This document shows positions 57,362 to 64,000 of a DNA stretch of 64,000 nucleotides, in pieces. The position numbers and the translations under genes were made by a program. The stretch is taken from contig CAIXAE010000009.1 in the NCBI GenBank assembly GCA_903917345.1, forward strand, positions 62,001 through 126,000, written 5' to 3'. The DNA is from an uncultured Methylococcaceae bacterium. Its GTDB lineage: Bacteria > Pseudomonadota > Gammaproteobacteria > Methylococcales > Methylomonadaceae. Below the pieces are notes generated by a model, which saw only the letters and a list, made by a program, of their open reading frames with translations, was not told the DNA's origin and made no database searches. Each line of letters opens with the position of its first letter. Position 1 is the first letter of the stretch.

Positions 57362-58807
57362 TTAAACAGTATAAGTTGTCGACGCTGTTTTACCGCCATG
57401 CCCCGTCCAATCGGTATGGAAAAACTCGCCTCTAGGCTTATCGGTACGCTCGTAGGTATGGGCGCCAAAATAATCACGCTGTGCTTGCAACAAATTAGCG
57501 GGCAAGCGTTCAGTTCTATACCCATCGTAATAAGCCAAAGCCGAAGAAAACGCGGGGGTAGGAATGCCTAACTCAATGCCCAAAATCACCGCTTTACGCC
57601 AACCAGCATCCGTAGCCTTCATCGCATTAACAAAGAAATCGGCTAACAACAGATTTTCTAACTCAGGATTACCCACATACGCTTGCTTAATATCATTTAA
57701 AAACTGGCTACGGATAATACAACCGCCTCGCCACATCAAGGCAATCTCGCCGTAATTGAGCGACAAGTTATATTCTTTAGAGGCCTCACGCATCAACCTA
57801 AAGCCTTGTGCATAAGAAATAATCTTAGCCGCATACAAGGCATCACGAATCGCATCAATCATTTCGGCTTTATCACCCGCAAAGGTTTGTGTCGCCTTAG
57901 GTAATATTTGAGCCGCTTTAACACGTTCTGATTTTTGAGCCGACAAACAGCGCGCAAAGACAGACTCACCAATCAAAGTTAAAGGAATCCCTAAATCTAA
58001 AGCATTAATACCTGTCCACTTACCCGTCCCTTTTTGCCCTGCTGTGTCTAGAATCTTATCAACCAAGGGCAAGCCGTCCGCGTCTTTATACGCCAAGATA
58101 CCCGATGTAATTTCAATCAAATACGAACTTAACTCACCCTTATTCCATTCAGTAAAGATAGTGTGCATTTCATCCGCACTTAAGCCCAAGCCTTCTGACA
58201 ATAATTGATAAGCCTCACAGATTAATTGCATATCGCCATACTCAATGCCGTTATGCACCATCTTTACATAATGGCCCGCACCGTTATCACCGACCCACTC
58301 ACAACAAGGATCACCGTCTACGTGAGCACTAATCGCCTGAAAGATAGGTTTAACCGTTGGCCAAGCAGCTTTATCGCCACCGGGCATAATAGACGGACCA
58401 TGGCGAGCGCCCTCTTCACCACCGGAAACACCGGTGCCGATATAACTAATATTCTGAGCTTTAAGACTTGCAGTACGGCGATTGGTATCCGTAAATAAAG
58501 AATTACCCCCATCGACAATAATGTCGCCAGGCGCTAACAGAGGAACTAACTTATCAATGTACTGATCAACAACCTCACCGGCCTTAACCATTAACATGAC
58601 AATGCGTGGACTACTTAAACTATCCACTAACGCTTCTAAAGAGTGCGTACCAACCACCAAGGTATCTTTAGCCGGCCCTTCTAAAAACTCATCTACAACG
58701 CTGGTAGTTCGGTTATAAACAGCCACTTTAAAACCGTGATCATTCATATTTAAAACCAGATTTTGACCCATTACTGCCAGACCAATTAAACCGATATTCG
58801 CTTTCAT
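57362..58807 (-). CDS. gnd: 6-phosphogluconate dehydrogenase, decarboxylating
   Basis: 481 residues from ATG 58807, which has AGAAGGGG upstream; an upstream in-frame start at 58849 would only add residues foreign to the family. NIGLIGLAVMGQNLVLNM binds NADP. GVSGGEEGARHGPSIMPGGDKAAW, KMVHNGIEYGDMQLICEAY and ALDLGIPLTLIGESVFARCLSAQKSER form the active site. It makes ribulose-5-phosphate, CO2 and NADPH. It is first of gnd-zwf-pgl, an operon that can run glucose-6-phosphate fully to ribulose-5-phosphate. Confidence 0.95.
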   Translation of the reverse strand: MKANIGLIGLAVMGQNLVLNMNDHGFKVAVYNRTTSVVDEFLEGPAKDTLVVGTHSLEALVDSLSSPRIVMLMVKAGEVVDQYIDKLVPLLAPGDIIVDGGNSLFTDTNRRTASLKAQNISYIGTGVSGGEEGARHGPSIMPGGDKAAWPTVKPIFQAISAHVDGDPCCEWVGDNGAGHYVKMVHNGIEYGDMQLICEAYQLLSEGLGLSADEMHTIFTEWNKGELSSYLIEITSGILAYKDADGLPLVDKILDTAGQKGTGKWTGINALDLGIPLTLIGESVFARCLSAQKSERVKAAQILPKATQTFAGDKAEMIDAIRDALYAAKIISYAQGFRLMREASKEYNLSLNYGEIALMWRGGCIIRSQFLNDIKQAYVGNPELENLLLADFFVNAMKATDAGWRKAVILGIELGIPTPAFSSALAYYDGYRTERLPANLLQAQRDYFGAHTYERTDKPRGEFFHTDWTGHGGKTASTTYTV

Positions 58808-58971
58808 GTTAGCCCCTTCTGCAATGATTGTAAGACCGAATCTTAGCATACTTTATTAACAGTTCTGCAGTGCAAAAGGCTTACTAAACGACAAATTAGA
58901 CCTTATTAATTGCCAATTAATTAGCTAACCGCTCGATAAATAAATTTTACCGTCAAATATGACATTAGCTC

Positions 58972-59000
58972 TTGACTACTGGCGGTTAATCAAGTCTAAT
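58972..59000 (+). promoter_or_regulatory. sigma-70 promoter of the tRNA-Phe pair
   Basis: TTGACT (58972-58977), 17-bp spacer, TCTAAT (58995-59000), 20 bp before the first tRNA gene. Confidence 0.75.
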
Positions 59001-59019
59001 AGCGGTCTTTTGTAGCATC

Positions 59020-59095
<76 letters not shown>

Positions 59096-59120
59096 TCTAC
59101 AAAATCTATAATAATTATAT

Positions 59121-59196
<76 letters not shown>

Positions 59197-59205
59197 TGAA
59201 TTCCA

Positions 59206-59232
59206 AAGGCTCCTTCTCATAGGGGCCTTTTT
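59206..59232 (+). terminator. terminator after tRNA-Phe pair
   Basis: AGGCTCC, loop TTCTCATA, GGGGCCT (one G-T wobble) followed by a run of T. Its second arm and tail are part of a 24-bp sequence found again at 61997-62020. Confidence 0.75.
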
Positions 59233-59406
59233 TATGCCCGACGGTTTTTGCTTACTGGATTATTCCGGTCTTACCCTCAAACTGCGCATCCTGACCGACA
59301 GTGATGTCGCAATATTAATTTGTGGTCCTATAAAAATACAATTTACAAAAATCTAATGAGTTGCCATATTCTAACAATTGTTAAAACAAGACTATTGGAT
59401 GTTGAT

Positions 59407-59631
59407 ATGCATACACTGAAACTGACACAAATTGGCAATTCAGTCGGATTGATTTTACCCAAAGAAGTTTTAGTACGTTTAAAGCTTGTCAAAGGTGATA
59501 CCGTATTTTTAACCGATGCACCTGGAGCAGTCACAATTACACCGCACGACCCTAGTTTTGAAGAGCAATTAGAAATCGGGCGTGAATTTATGCGTGAGTA
59601 TCGAGATACCTTTAACGCATTAGCTAAATAG
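59407..59631 (+). CDS. AbrB/MazE/SpoVT-type antitoxin
   Basis: 74 residues from ATG 59407. A longer open frame begins at 59320, but the family starts at MHTLKLTQIGNSVGLILPKEVLVRL, the swapped-hairpin AbrB DNA-binding domain. The C-terminus (FEEQLEIGREFMREYRDTFNALAK) is the toxin-neutralising helix seen in Doc-type pairs. The toxin gene that follows after 2 bp is broken, so this would be an orphan antitoxin and autoregulator. Confidence 0.88.
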   Translation: MHTLKLTQIGNSVGLILPKEVLVRLKLVKGDTVFLTDAPGAVTITPHDPSFEEQLEIGREFMREYRDTFNALAK

Positions 59632-59633
59632 TT

Positions 59634-59898
59634 ATGCGGCAATGGCGCTGGATTGATAAACAACTATTACTCATGCTACACGATGAAAGCCTAACATTAC
59701 ACTGTGGTGCCTCAGGCATCCGTGATGAAGGATTGCTAGATTCCGCTTTAAGTCGTGCAATAAACTTGGCACATTAAGAAGATCCCGATTATGCAGACTT
59801 AGCTGCGGCATACGCAGTTGGATACGCTCAAATTCATCCAAAAACGATCAATAATTTATACCTATGTCTTGGTACAAAGAACCCCAAGCCGCCTAAAC
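59634..59898 (+). pseudogene. truncated death-on-curing (Doc/Fic) toxin
   Basis: The frame from ATG 59634 encodes the Doc N-terminus: LLLMLHDESLTLHCGASGIRDEGLLDSALSRAINLAH, then an in-frame TAA at 59775-59777. The same frame continues with EDPDYADLAAAYAVGYAQIHP, still Doc-like, but diverges before the catalytic HPFxDGNKR Fic motif. Both the stop and loss of the active site make it non-functional. It lies 2 bp after its antitoxin, the normal operon order. Confidence 0.88.
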
Positions 59899-59945
59899 TG
59901 TTCATCATGTAACTACCTGTTAATCAGAAGCACAAGCAAAAACAG

Positions 59946-59985
59946 ATTCAAAAATGCTTAGGATTATCTCTGGCATTTTTGATTC
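59946..59985. terminator. hairpin between Doc remnant and the 59991 gene
   Basis: AAAAATGC (59950-59957) pairs with GCATTTTT (59973-59980), with outer GATTC/GATTC partly pairing. A- and T-rich flanks allow termination on either strand. Confidence 0.55.
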
Positions 59986-59990
59986 AACTA

Positions 59991-60314
59991 TCAACCCAAT
60001 AATTTTTCAACAATTAAATCGCGCAGGTGTTCTGGCATTTGAAGTGTTTGTAAATCCCAACCCTCACGAATCAAAATATCATGCAAACATTTTTCCATAA
60101 TTTCATGTGCTTTCACTGAGGCATCAACAATAAGATTGTGTGTATCAATTGTTCTTTCATCGGCTTCTTTTTGACATTGTGCTTGATACTTTAAAAGTAA
60201 TCTTAAGCTTAGAACTTGCTCACTGACTTGACTAGGACAAACACAGGCATAAATTAATCCTTGGTTTTTTATTTTCTCAAGTTGCTCATCTGAATACTGA
60301 TAATCTAATTTCAT
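59991..60314 (-). CDS. conserved hypothetical protein, 107 residues
   Basis: Not assigned to a function. Largely helical: YSDEQLEKIKNQGLIYACVCPSQVSEQVLSLRLLLKYQAQC, then HNLIVDASVKAHEIMEKCLHDILIREGWDLQTLQMPEHLRDLIVEKLLG. Two cysteines (ACVC) and two histidines in the second helix could bind metal. No signal peptide or membrane span. It looks like a small family I recall from environmental beta/gammaproteobacteria, but that is memory rather than a search. Confidence 0.6.
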   Translation of the reverse strand: MKLDYQYSDEQLEKIKNQGLIYACVCPSQVSEQVLSLRLLLKYQAQCQKEADERTIDTHNLIVDASVKAHEIMEKCLHDILIREGWDLQTLQMPEHLRDLIVEKLLG

Positions 60315-60590
60315 ATAAATACCACTGCTAAGTTATTGAAAGTTTAACTATATTGTAAATACAGTTTCCACTGATTAACTTAACCGGATTTGGAGTAAAA
60401 GCAAATAATGAGAATGATATTATAAAGGTGTAGCCATATCAAAAGCACAAACTGCCGGAATATTAAGTCATTTACAATAAAGGTAATTTTGGCTTTATAC
60501 CGACCACCCTGCCACATTTGATGATGTCATGGAACTGTCACTTAGCGGATTTATGAGTTGTGATACGATTCTGGCTAGAGGGGATAGAGA

Positions 60591-60845
60591 ATGGATAATG
60601 ACATTTTAATTAATCAAGCACGGCAACTTTATGCCGAACTACAGGTTAAGCGGCAAATGGCGCCGTCGGATCGTATCGATCGACTGGTGTCTTCAGCTTA
60701 TCGCCGGTACCAACGCCGCTTAAATAGTTGTGCTGTGTGCTATCAAACCCGAATCAATGACTGTGATCGGTTTGTGCTAGGTAAATCTTGTTCCCTCAAA
60801 CGGCCTGAGCCAGAATTGTTAGAAAACCCTCTGAGCACCTCCTAA
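60591..60845 (+). CDS. small orphan protein with cysteine pairs
   Basis: 84 residues, not recognised. A basic helical first half (QARQLYAELQVKRQMAPSDRIDRLVSSAYRRYQRRLNS) precedes CAVCYQTRINDCDRF and GKSC, a four-cysteine pattern that could bind a metal. A GAGGGGATAGAG ribosome-binding stretch lies just before the ATG, supporting expression. Upstream, another frame carries a short open stretch without clear homology. Confidence 0.5.
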   Translation: MDNDILINQARQLYAELQVKRQMAPSDRIDRLVSSAYRRYQRRLNSCAVCYQTRINDCDRFVLGKSCSLKRPEPELLENPLSTS

Positions 60846-61261
60846 TCTTCAGCAAATATAATCTTCTTTAGGAACTCCCTTAAAAGATTAGTACGTTTCT
60901 GAATACTAATCAGCGGCTCACACTAATGATTAGTACGCTTCTAAATATATATTTTTAAATATCATTGTATTTTATGCGTGGGTAAACTATGTTAGTGACC
61001 GGGTGATAGAAAAAGGTGAGTCTATGATCTTCTAGAGTGTATTCCCTCTTATTAATAGTGCGCTCCTAATAACAAAGAGTTGCGCAGTAAAATACAGAGT
61101 GAGCTCACTGCAACAATTACCGACCTCCCAAATTGCGAGTCGGCAGTCCCAATAGTTCTGCGAGTAGGGCTAAATTTCTTCGGTGGTCTCCCCCATACCG
61201 ATCCTGACGCGTGATTATCTTTAAGTCCACACCTTAACTTAATTCGGAGATCATAAATATT
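60846..61261. other. intergenic stretch with repeated dyads
   Basis: No gene seen in about 415 bp. It contains the two 20-bp repeats listed separately at 60886-60947. A GGAG sits 14 bp before the ATG at 61262, a rather long spacing for a ribosome-binding site. The rest has no feature I recognise. Confidence 0.5.
60886..60947. repeat. pair of 20-bp direct repeats containing inverted repeats
   Basis: GATTAGTACGTTTCTGAATA (60886-60905) recurs at 60928-60947 with 18 of 20 bases the same, offset 42 bp (four helical turns). The first copy begins an inverted repeat GATTAGTA-N10-TACTAATC (60886-60911), and ACTAAT-G-ATTAGT (60922-60934) forms a second dyad. This spacing suits a protein-binding site. 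Confidence 0.6.
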
Positions 61262-61957
61262 ATGGCTACTAACAGCTATTTTCCATCTATCAGCGCTGAC
61301 CAAATCATCTGGCTCACTCATTACGCAGCCAAACTCCCTATCAATGGCCCAACTTGCGAAATAACAGCGCCTGATATCACCGCAACGCTGACTGAAATTC
61401 AGTATTACATTTGGATACTGCAACATTGGCATCCGGCTACTCAATCTGATGCTAAGGAAGCCACTGCCTATAAATACCTTGTTATAAATGATCTGGGGGA
61501 TACGATAATTGATTATCCTAAGCCCACTATTTTTTTAGCGCCACCTGCCGCCGTTAAACCCGGCATCCAAAAAAGGTTGTTTAGTCAGATTGTGCGTATC
61601 AAGGCCAGCCTAAATTACAATGAGGCCATCGGCCAAGATTTGGGGATTATCGCAACACCTGATAACAGCATACATTTGGTACCTGACTTTACGCTTACTG
61701 TTGAAATGGGTATTGATCATTCTATTGTGCGTATTGATTTTAATAAATACGGGCATGAAGGTATTTGGATTGAGAGCCGTCGTGGTGCAGAAGAATGGTC
61801 GTTTTTAGCCATCGATACCCTCAAACCCTATTTGGATGAAAGACCCTTAGCCGAGGGCAGCCTCCATGAAACACGAGAATACCGTATGCGCTGGTGGGAC
61901 AAAAGTTTGCCACAAGGTGAATGGAGCGCGGTACAAAAAGTGGTACTAGGCGAATAA
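61262..61957 (+). CDS. beta-rich protein of unknown function, FN3-like family
   Basis: 231 residues, no signal peptide. The N-terminal half is helical (IIWLTHYAAKLPI, IQYYIWILQHWHPATQSDAKEATAYKYLVIND). The C-terminal half is beta-rich: LTVEMGIDHSIVRIDFNKYGHEGIWIESRRGAEEWSFLAIDTLKPYLDERPL and REYRMRWWDKSLPQGEWSAVQKV, in keeping with a fibronectin-like or lectin-like sandwich. I recall similar proteins in other environmental bacteria, never with a known role. It stands alone and ends in a strong terminator. Confidence 0.65.
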   Translation: MATNSYFPSISADQIIWLTHYAAKLPINGPTCEITAPDITATLTEIQYYIWILQHWHPATQSDAKEATAYKYLVINDLGDTIIDYPKPTIFLAPPAAVKPGIQKRLFSQIVRIKASLNYNEAIGQDLGIIATPDNSIHLVPDFTLTVEMGIDHSIVRIDFNKYGHEGIWIESRRGAEEWSFLAIDTLKPYLDERPLAEGSLHETREYRMRWWDKSLPQGEWSAVQKVVLGE

Positions 61958-61987
61958 AACAAAATATTAATTAAAGAATAAATCTGT

Positions 61988-62015
61988 AGGCCCCTATCTT
62001 ATAGGGGCCTTTTTT
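61988..62015 (+). terminator. terminator after the 61262 gene
   Basis: AGGCCCCTAT, short loop, ATAGGGGCCT followed by six T. Its second half (61997-62020) repeats the sequence at 59215-59238. Confidence 0.88.
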
Positions 62016-62020
62016 ATGCC

Positions 62021-62345
62021 TATAGAATTTAAATAAAACGATTTGCCATAAAACAATCCACAAACAGCACTATCAACAAAAAACAAACAATCTATGTTTA
62101 AATATTAAATTTTGTAAATTAAACAAACTTAACTTTTTATAAGCCCCTGTAATCCGGTACATTATTCATTTATAATGTAACATTTTCAGACACTTACAAA
62201 ATAAACACCTCCAAAATAATGTTAAAATAGTTATTGCAATTATAAAAAATAATTTATCATCAAAGCTGCGTACCGTACGAGCCTTGTTAGATAAATCATA
62301 TTCTTAAACAAGTCTCCTAATTCAATCTGATTTAAGGAGTTGCCA
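62021..62345. other. AT-rich upstream region of the cytochrome module
   Basis: No gene in about 325 bp of very AT-rich sequence. The only landmark is a small palindromic CGTACCGTACG near 62270. AAGGAG at 62334-62339 is the ribosome-binding site of the next gene. No clear promoter could be chosen among the many AT-rich hexamers. Confidence 0.5.
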
Positions 62346-63011
62346 ATGAACCTACCCAAATTTAAAAAGCGCTCGCCGGAGCAAGCGTTTTATTCAACGA
62401 CATCATTTGCATCGCATGCGGCAAATGATTCATTTTCTGTTCAAACAGTCCAAAAAGTACAAACCAAATCGCGAGATAAACATAAGTACCATTGGGCCAT
62501 TATGTTATTGCATTGGGGAACCTTGATCACTTTATTGGCTGCCGTAGGCACCGTTTTAGCATGGGACAATGCTGAAGATAGAGCATTAAGAGTGCTATTA
62601 ATTGATTCGCACCGCCAAATCGGCATGCTAGTGTTAGTGTCTGTAGCAATAAGACTCGCCGTTAAAATGTTTACCGCAAAACCCACCCACCACCTCAACA
62701 TGTCTAAAATTTTTAAGGTTTGTGCAGGCCTATGTCACACGGCACTCTACTTTATGATGGTTGCGTTACCCTTATTAGGCATAGGGCTTACTTTAGCGCA
62801 TAACACACCCGTTACCGTCATGGGTTTAGTTAAGATTCCTAACTGGATTGGTGCAAATGCTGATTTGGCAGATACCTTAACTGATTACCACGTGCTCTTT
62901 TCTTGGGCATTACTGGGTATTGTGAGTTTACATATGACGTCTGCCTTGATTCATCATTTTGTTATGAAAGACAAAACCTTAACGTCCATGATTCCTGGAA
63001 AAGTTAAATAG
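62346..63011 (+). CDS. cytochrome b561-type membrane protein (cytochrome b/b6 domain)
   Basis: 221 residues from ATG 62346 (AAGGAG six bases upstream; a TTG at 62340 is less likely). A ~45-residue polar N-terminal extension precedes four helices: WAIMLLHWGTLITLLAAVGTVLAW, IDSHRQIGMLVLVSVAIRLAV, VCAGLCHTALYFMMVALPLLGIGLTL and DYHVLFSWALLGIVSLHMTSALIHHF. Histidines in each helix can ligate two b haems. Such proteins pass electrons between the quinone pool and periplasmic c-type cytochromes, which fits the two cytochrome c genes that follow. Confidence 0.85.
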   Translation: MNLPKFKKRSPEQAFYSTTSFASHAANDSFSVQTVQKVQTKSRDKHKYHWAIMLLHWGTLITLLAAVGTVLAWDNAEDRALRVLLIDSHRQIGMLVLVSVAIRLAVKMFTAKPTHHLNMSKIFKVCAGLCHTALYFMMVALPLLGIGLTLAHNTPVTVMGLVKIPNWIGANADLADTLTDYHVLFSWALLGIVSLHMTSALIHHFVMKDKTLTSMIPGKVK

Positions 63012-63126
63012 TTTTATAAAAATAAATTCAATATAACTGTTTTTTTTAAAAAAACAAATTGACCTATTCACCTTAATTATTTTAAATTTAATGTTAATAA
63101 ATTTTTAAATGCCTTATCAGACTAAT

Positions 63127-63155
63127 AAACCAAGCACGCTTAACCTGCTCGGTTT
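63127..63155. repeat. hairpin in the gap before the cytochrome c gene
   Basis: AAACCAAGCA (63127-63136) and TGCTCGGTTT (63146-63155) pair at 9 of 10 positions with a 9-base loop. There is no U-run, so it may stabilise or process the message rather than end it. Confidence 0.35.
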
Positions 63156-63278
63156 ATAAGCGCTCATGTCAGAATTGACTAGACTTTGTCATAAAAACTT
63201 AATTTATCAACACTATAAATAAGGTTATAGTACCCCCTACTTTATTAAAATTAAACTTTACCCACGAGGCATATATTT

Positions 63279-63629
63279 ATGAAACACCTATATTCGTTAA
63301 GCTTAAAAACTTTTATTGCTATCACCCTGAGTGTATTTTGTGTTTCTGTGCATGCTGATGCCGTTGATCCTGATGCAGCAAAAGCCTTTGCCAAACAAAA
63401 CAATTGCTTCAGATGCCATGGCGTTGATAAAGACAAAGACGGCCCAGCTTGGAACAAAATTGGCCCAAAATTTAAAGGCGACCCTAAAGGCGAAGAAAAG
63501 CTTCTACATCATTTAAGTTCTGGTGAAACCGCTAAATTCCCTGATGGACATGAAGAAGCACACATGATTTTAAAATCGGACGATCAAAAAGAAATTAAAA
63601 ACTTAGTCGACTGGATTCTTTCCCTTTAA
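63279..63629 (+). CDS. class I monohaem cytochrome c
   Basis: 116 residues. A signal peptide (to VSVHA, about residue 26) precedes a small cytochrome fold with haem motif C43FRCH47 and probable axial M96 (HEEAHMILKS), then a C-terminal helix DDQKEIKNLVDWILSL. Size and Met position resemble cytochrome c-551/552. It should be a periplasmic shuttle, here between the upstream b-type cytochrome and the multihaem protein 47 bp downstream. GAGG lies 10 bp before the ATG. Confidence 0.92.
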   Translation: MKHLYSLSLKTFIAITLSVFCVSVHADAVDPDAAKAFAKQNNCFRCHGVDKDKDGPAWNKIGPKFKGDPKGEEKLLHHLSSGETAKFPDGHEEAHMILKSDDQKEIKNLVDWILSL

Positions 63630-63675
63630 ATAAAAACCGCCTATGTCTTTTAAACCTTGCTGGAATTTTTATCTT

Positions 63676-64000
63676 ATGAATCTATTAATAAAATCTATCC
63701 TTCTGTGCGGACTCTTACTAACAACCGCACACGCAGAAAACACGACAACATCATTAGAAAATCCTTCCAGCAAGTCACCCGCTCAACAACTAGACAGAGA
63801 CTCAGTTTGTACCCGTTGTCACGATGAGAATGATAAAACCGCTGTACTTTCTATCGCTCAAACCCCGCATGGTAACAAAGCAGATTCTCGCACACCGTCT
63901 TGCCAATCATGCCATGGCGAAAGTGAAAAACATCTTACAAGCAAATCAAATCCACCCGATGTGATATTTGGCACAAAGAAAGGTGCTTATTCGCCTAGCG
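63676..64000 (+). CDS. DmsE/MtrA-like multihaem cytochrome c, N-terminal part (runs off window)
   Basis: Only the first 108 residues are in the window. A signal peptide (MNLLIKSILLCGLLLTTAHA) is followed by two haem motifs, C45TRCH and C76QSCH, set in DSVCTRCHDENDKTAVLSIAQTPHGNKADSRTPSCQSCHGESEKH, the opening of DmsE/MtrA decahaem cytochromes. These sit in an outer-membrane porin and carry electrons to or from the cell surface. An in-frame ATG at 63643 could add 11 residues. The number of haems cannot be seen here. Confidence 0.82.
   Translation, partial: MNLLIKSILLCGLLLTTAHAENTTTSLENPSSKSPAQQLDRDSVCTRCHDENDKTAVLSIAQTPHGNKADSRTPSCQSCHGESEKHLTSKSNPPDVIFGTKKGAYSPS

Noticed and set aside
60420-60590. 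Possible remnant of another small gene upstream of the 60591 ORF
   Set aside because: Short open stretches (for example DHPATFDDVMELSLSGFM) read as protein-like but contain stops and match no family I know.
61052-61444. 130-residue minus-strand ORF overlapping the start of the 61262 gene
   Set aside because: No recognisable motif and it opposes a gene with a better start context and a terminator.

Overview
The window reads as a chromosomal segment of an AT-rich gammaproteobacterium. Core genes are of gammaproteobacterial type (rpsU-dnaG-rpoD, rraA, hslR, trhP/yegQ, tusB/dsrC, YajQ, folB/folK, a C-terminal RpoS-like fragment). Proteins typical of environmental and methylotroph-like relatives are also present: a sulfide-oxidation cluster, a TIGR04073 exosortase-associated protein, DUF5765, SemiSWEET, and a gnd-zwf-pgl operon. 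I see no methane monooxygenase or other diagnostic methylotrophy gene, so membership in the Methylococcales is only a guess.

Layout. 1-4087: end of an RpoS-like sigma factor, a nitrilase/GNAT pair, and a DUF455-NnrS operon. 4106-8756: SulP transporter, sulfide:quinone oxidoreductase (SQR) and persulfide dioxygenase-rhodanese on one strand, behind a convincing sigma-54 promoter with upstream inverted repeats. 8836-12104: trhP, rraA, ispH, hslR. 12106-14482: a Gdx-type SMR exporter, tusB and a two-cysteine dsrC, then xseA. 14498-19962: trkH-trkA, a membrane protein, an exported pentapeptide-repeat protein and an AI-2E transporter. 19963-22095: a gene-poor AT-rich stretch with a long palindrome, a fibronectin-III-like protein and the wreck of an OFA-family MFS transporter. 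22319-31885: Bax-inhibitor-1 protein, TIGR04073 protein, an orphan heavy-metal-type RND pump divergent from a TonB-dependent receptor followed by a two-component pair, and a TauE/SafE exporter.

32024-58807 is mostly housekeeping: cca, yajQ, a CPBP protease, rsmE, bioA, a SAM-cycle group (metK-ahcY-metF), tRNA-Ile2(CAU), rpoD, dnaG, yqeY, rpsU, tsaD, plsY, folB-folK, a pteridine reductase, fbp with a SemiSWEET, nadE, a CarH/LitR-like B12 light-sensor regulator, YcgN, DUF5765 and gnd-zwf-pgl. 59020-62020 is an accessory patch behind two identical tRNA-Phe genes. It holds an AbrB-type antitoxin with a broken Doc toxin, small orphan genes and a second FN3-like family protein, and is bounded by two near-identical 24-bp terminator sequences. 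62346-64000 starts an electron-transfer module: b-type cytochrome, monohaem cytochrome c, and the first part of a DmsE/MtrA-like multihaem cytochrome that runs off the edge.

How genes work together. SQR makes persulfide, the dioxygenase-rhodanese turns it into sulfite/thiosulfate, and SulP here plus TauE/SafE at 31 kb could move the oxidised anions. The strongest regulatory observations are the sigma-54 promoter with paired inverted repeats before the sulfide genes, and phased TGT repeats over the promoter of the B12 photoreceptor gene. No CRISPR array, prophage, complete insertion sequence or rRNA operon was seen.
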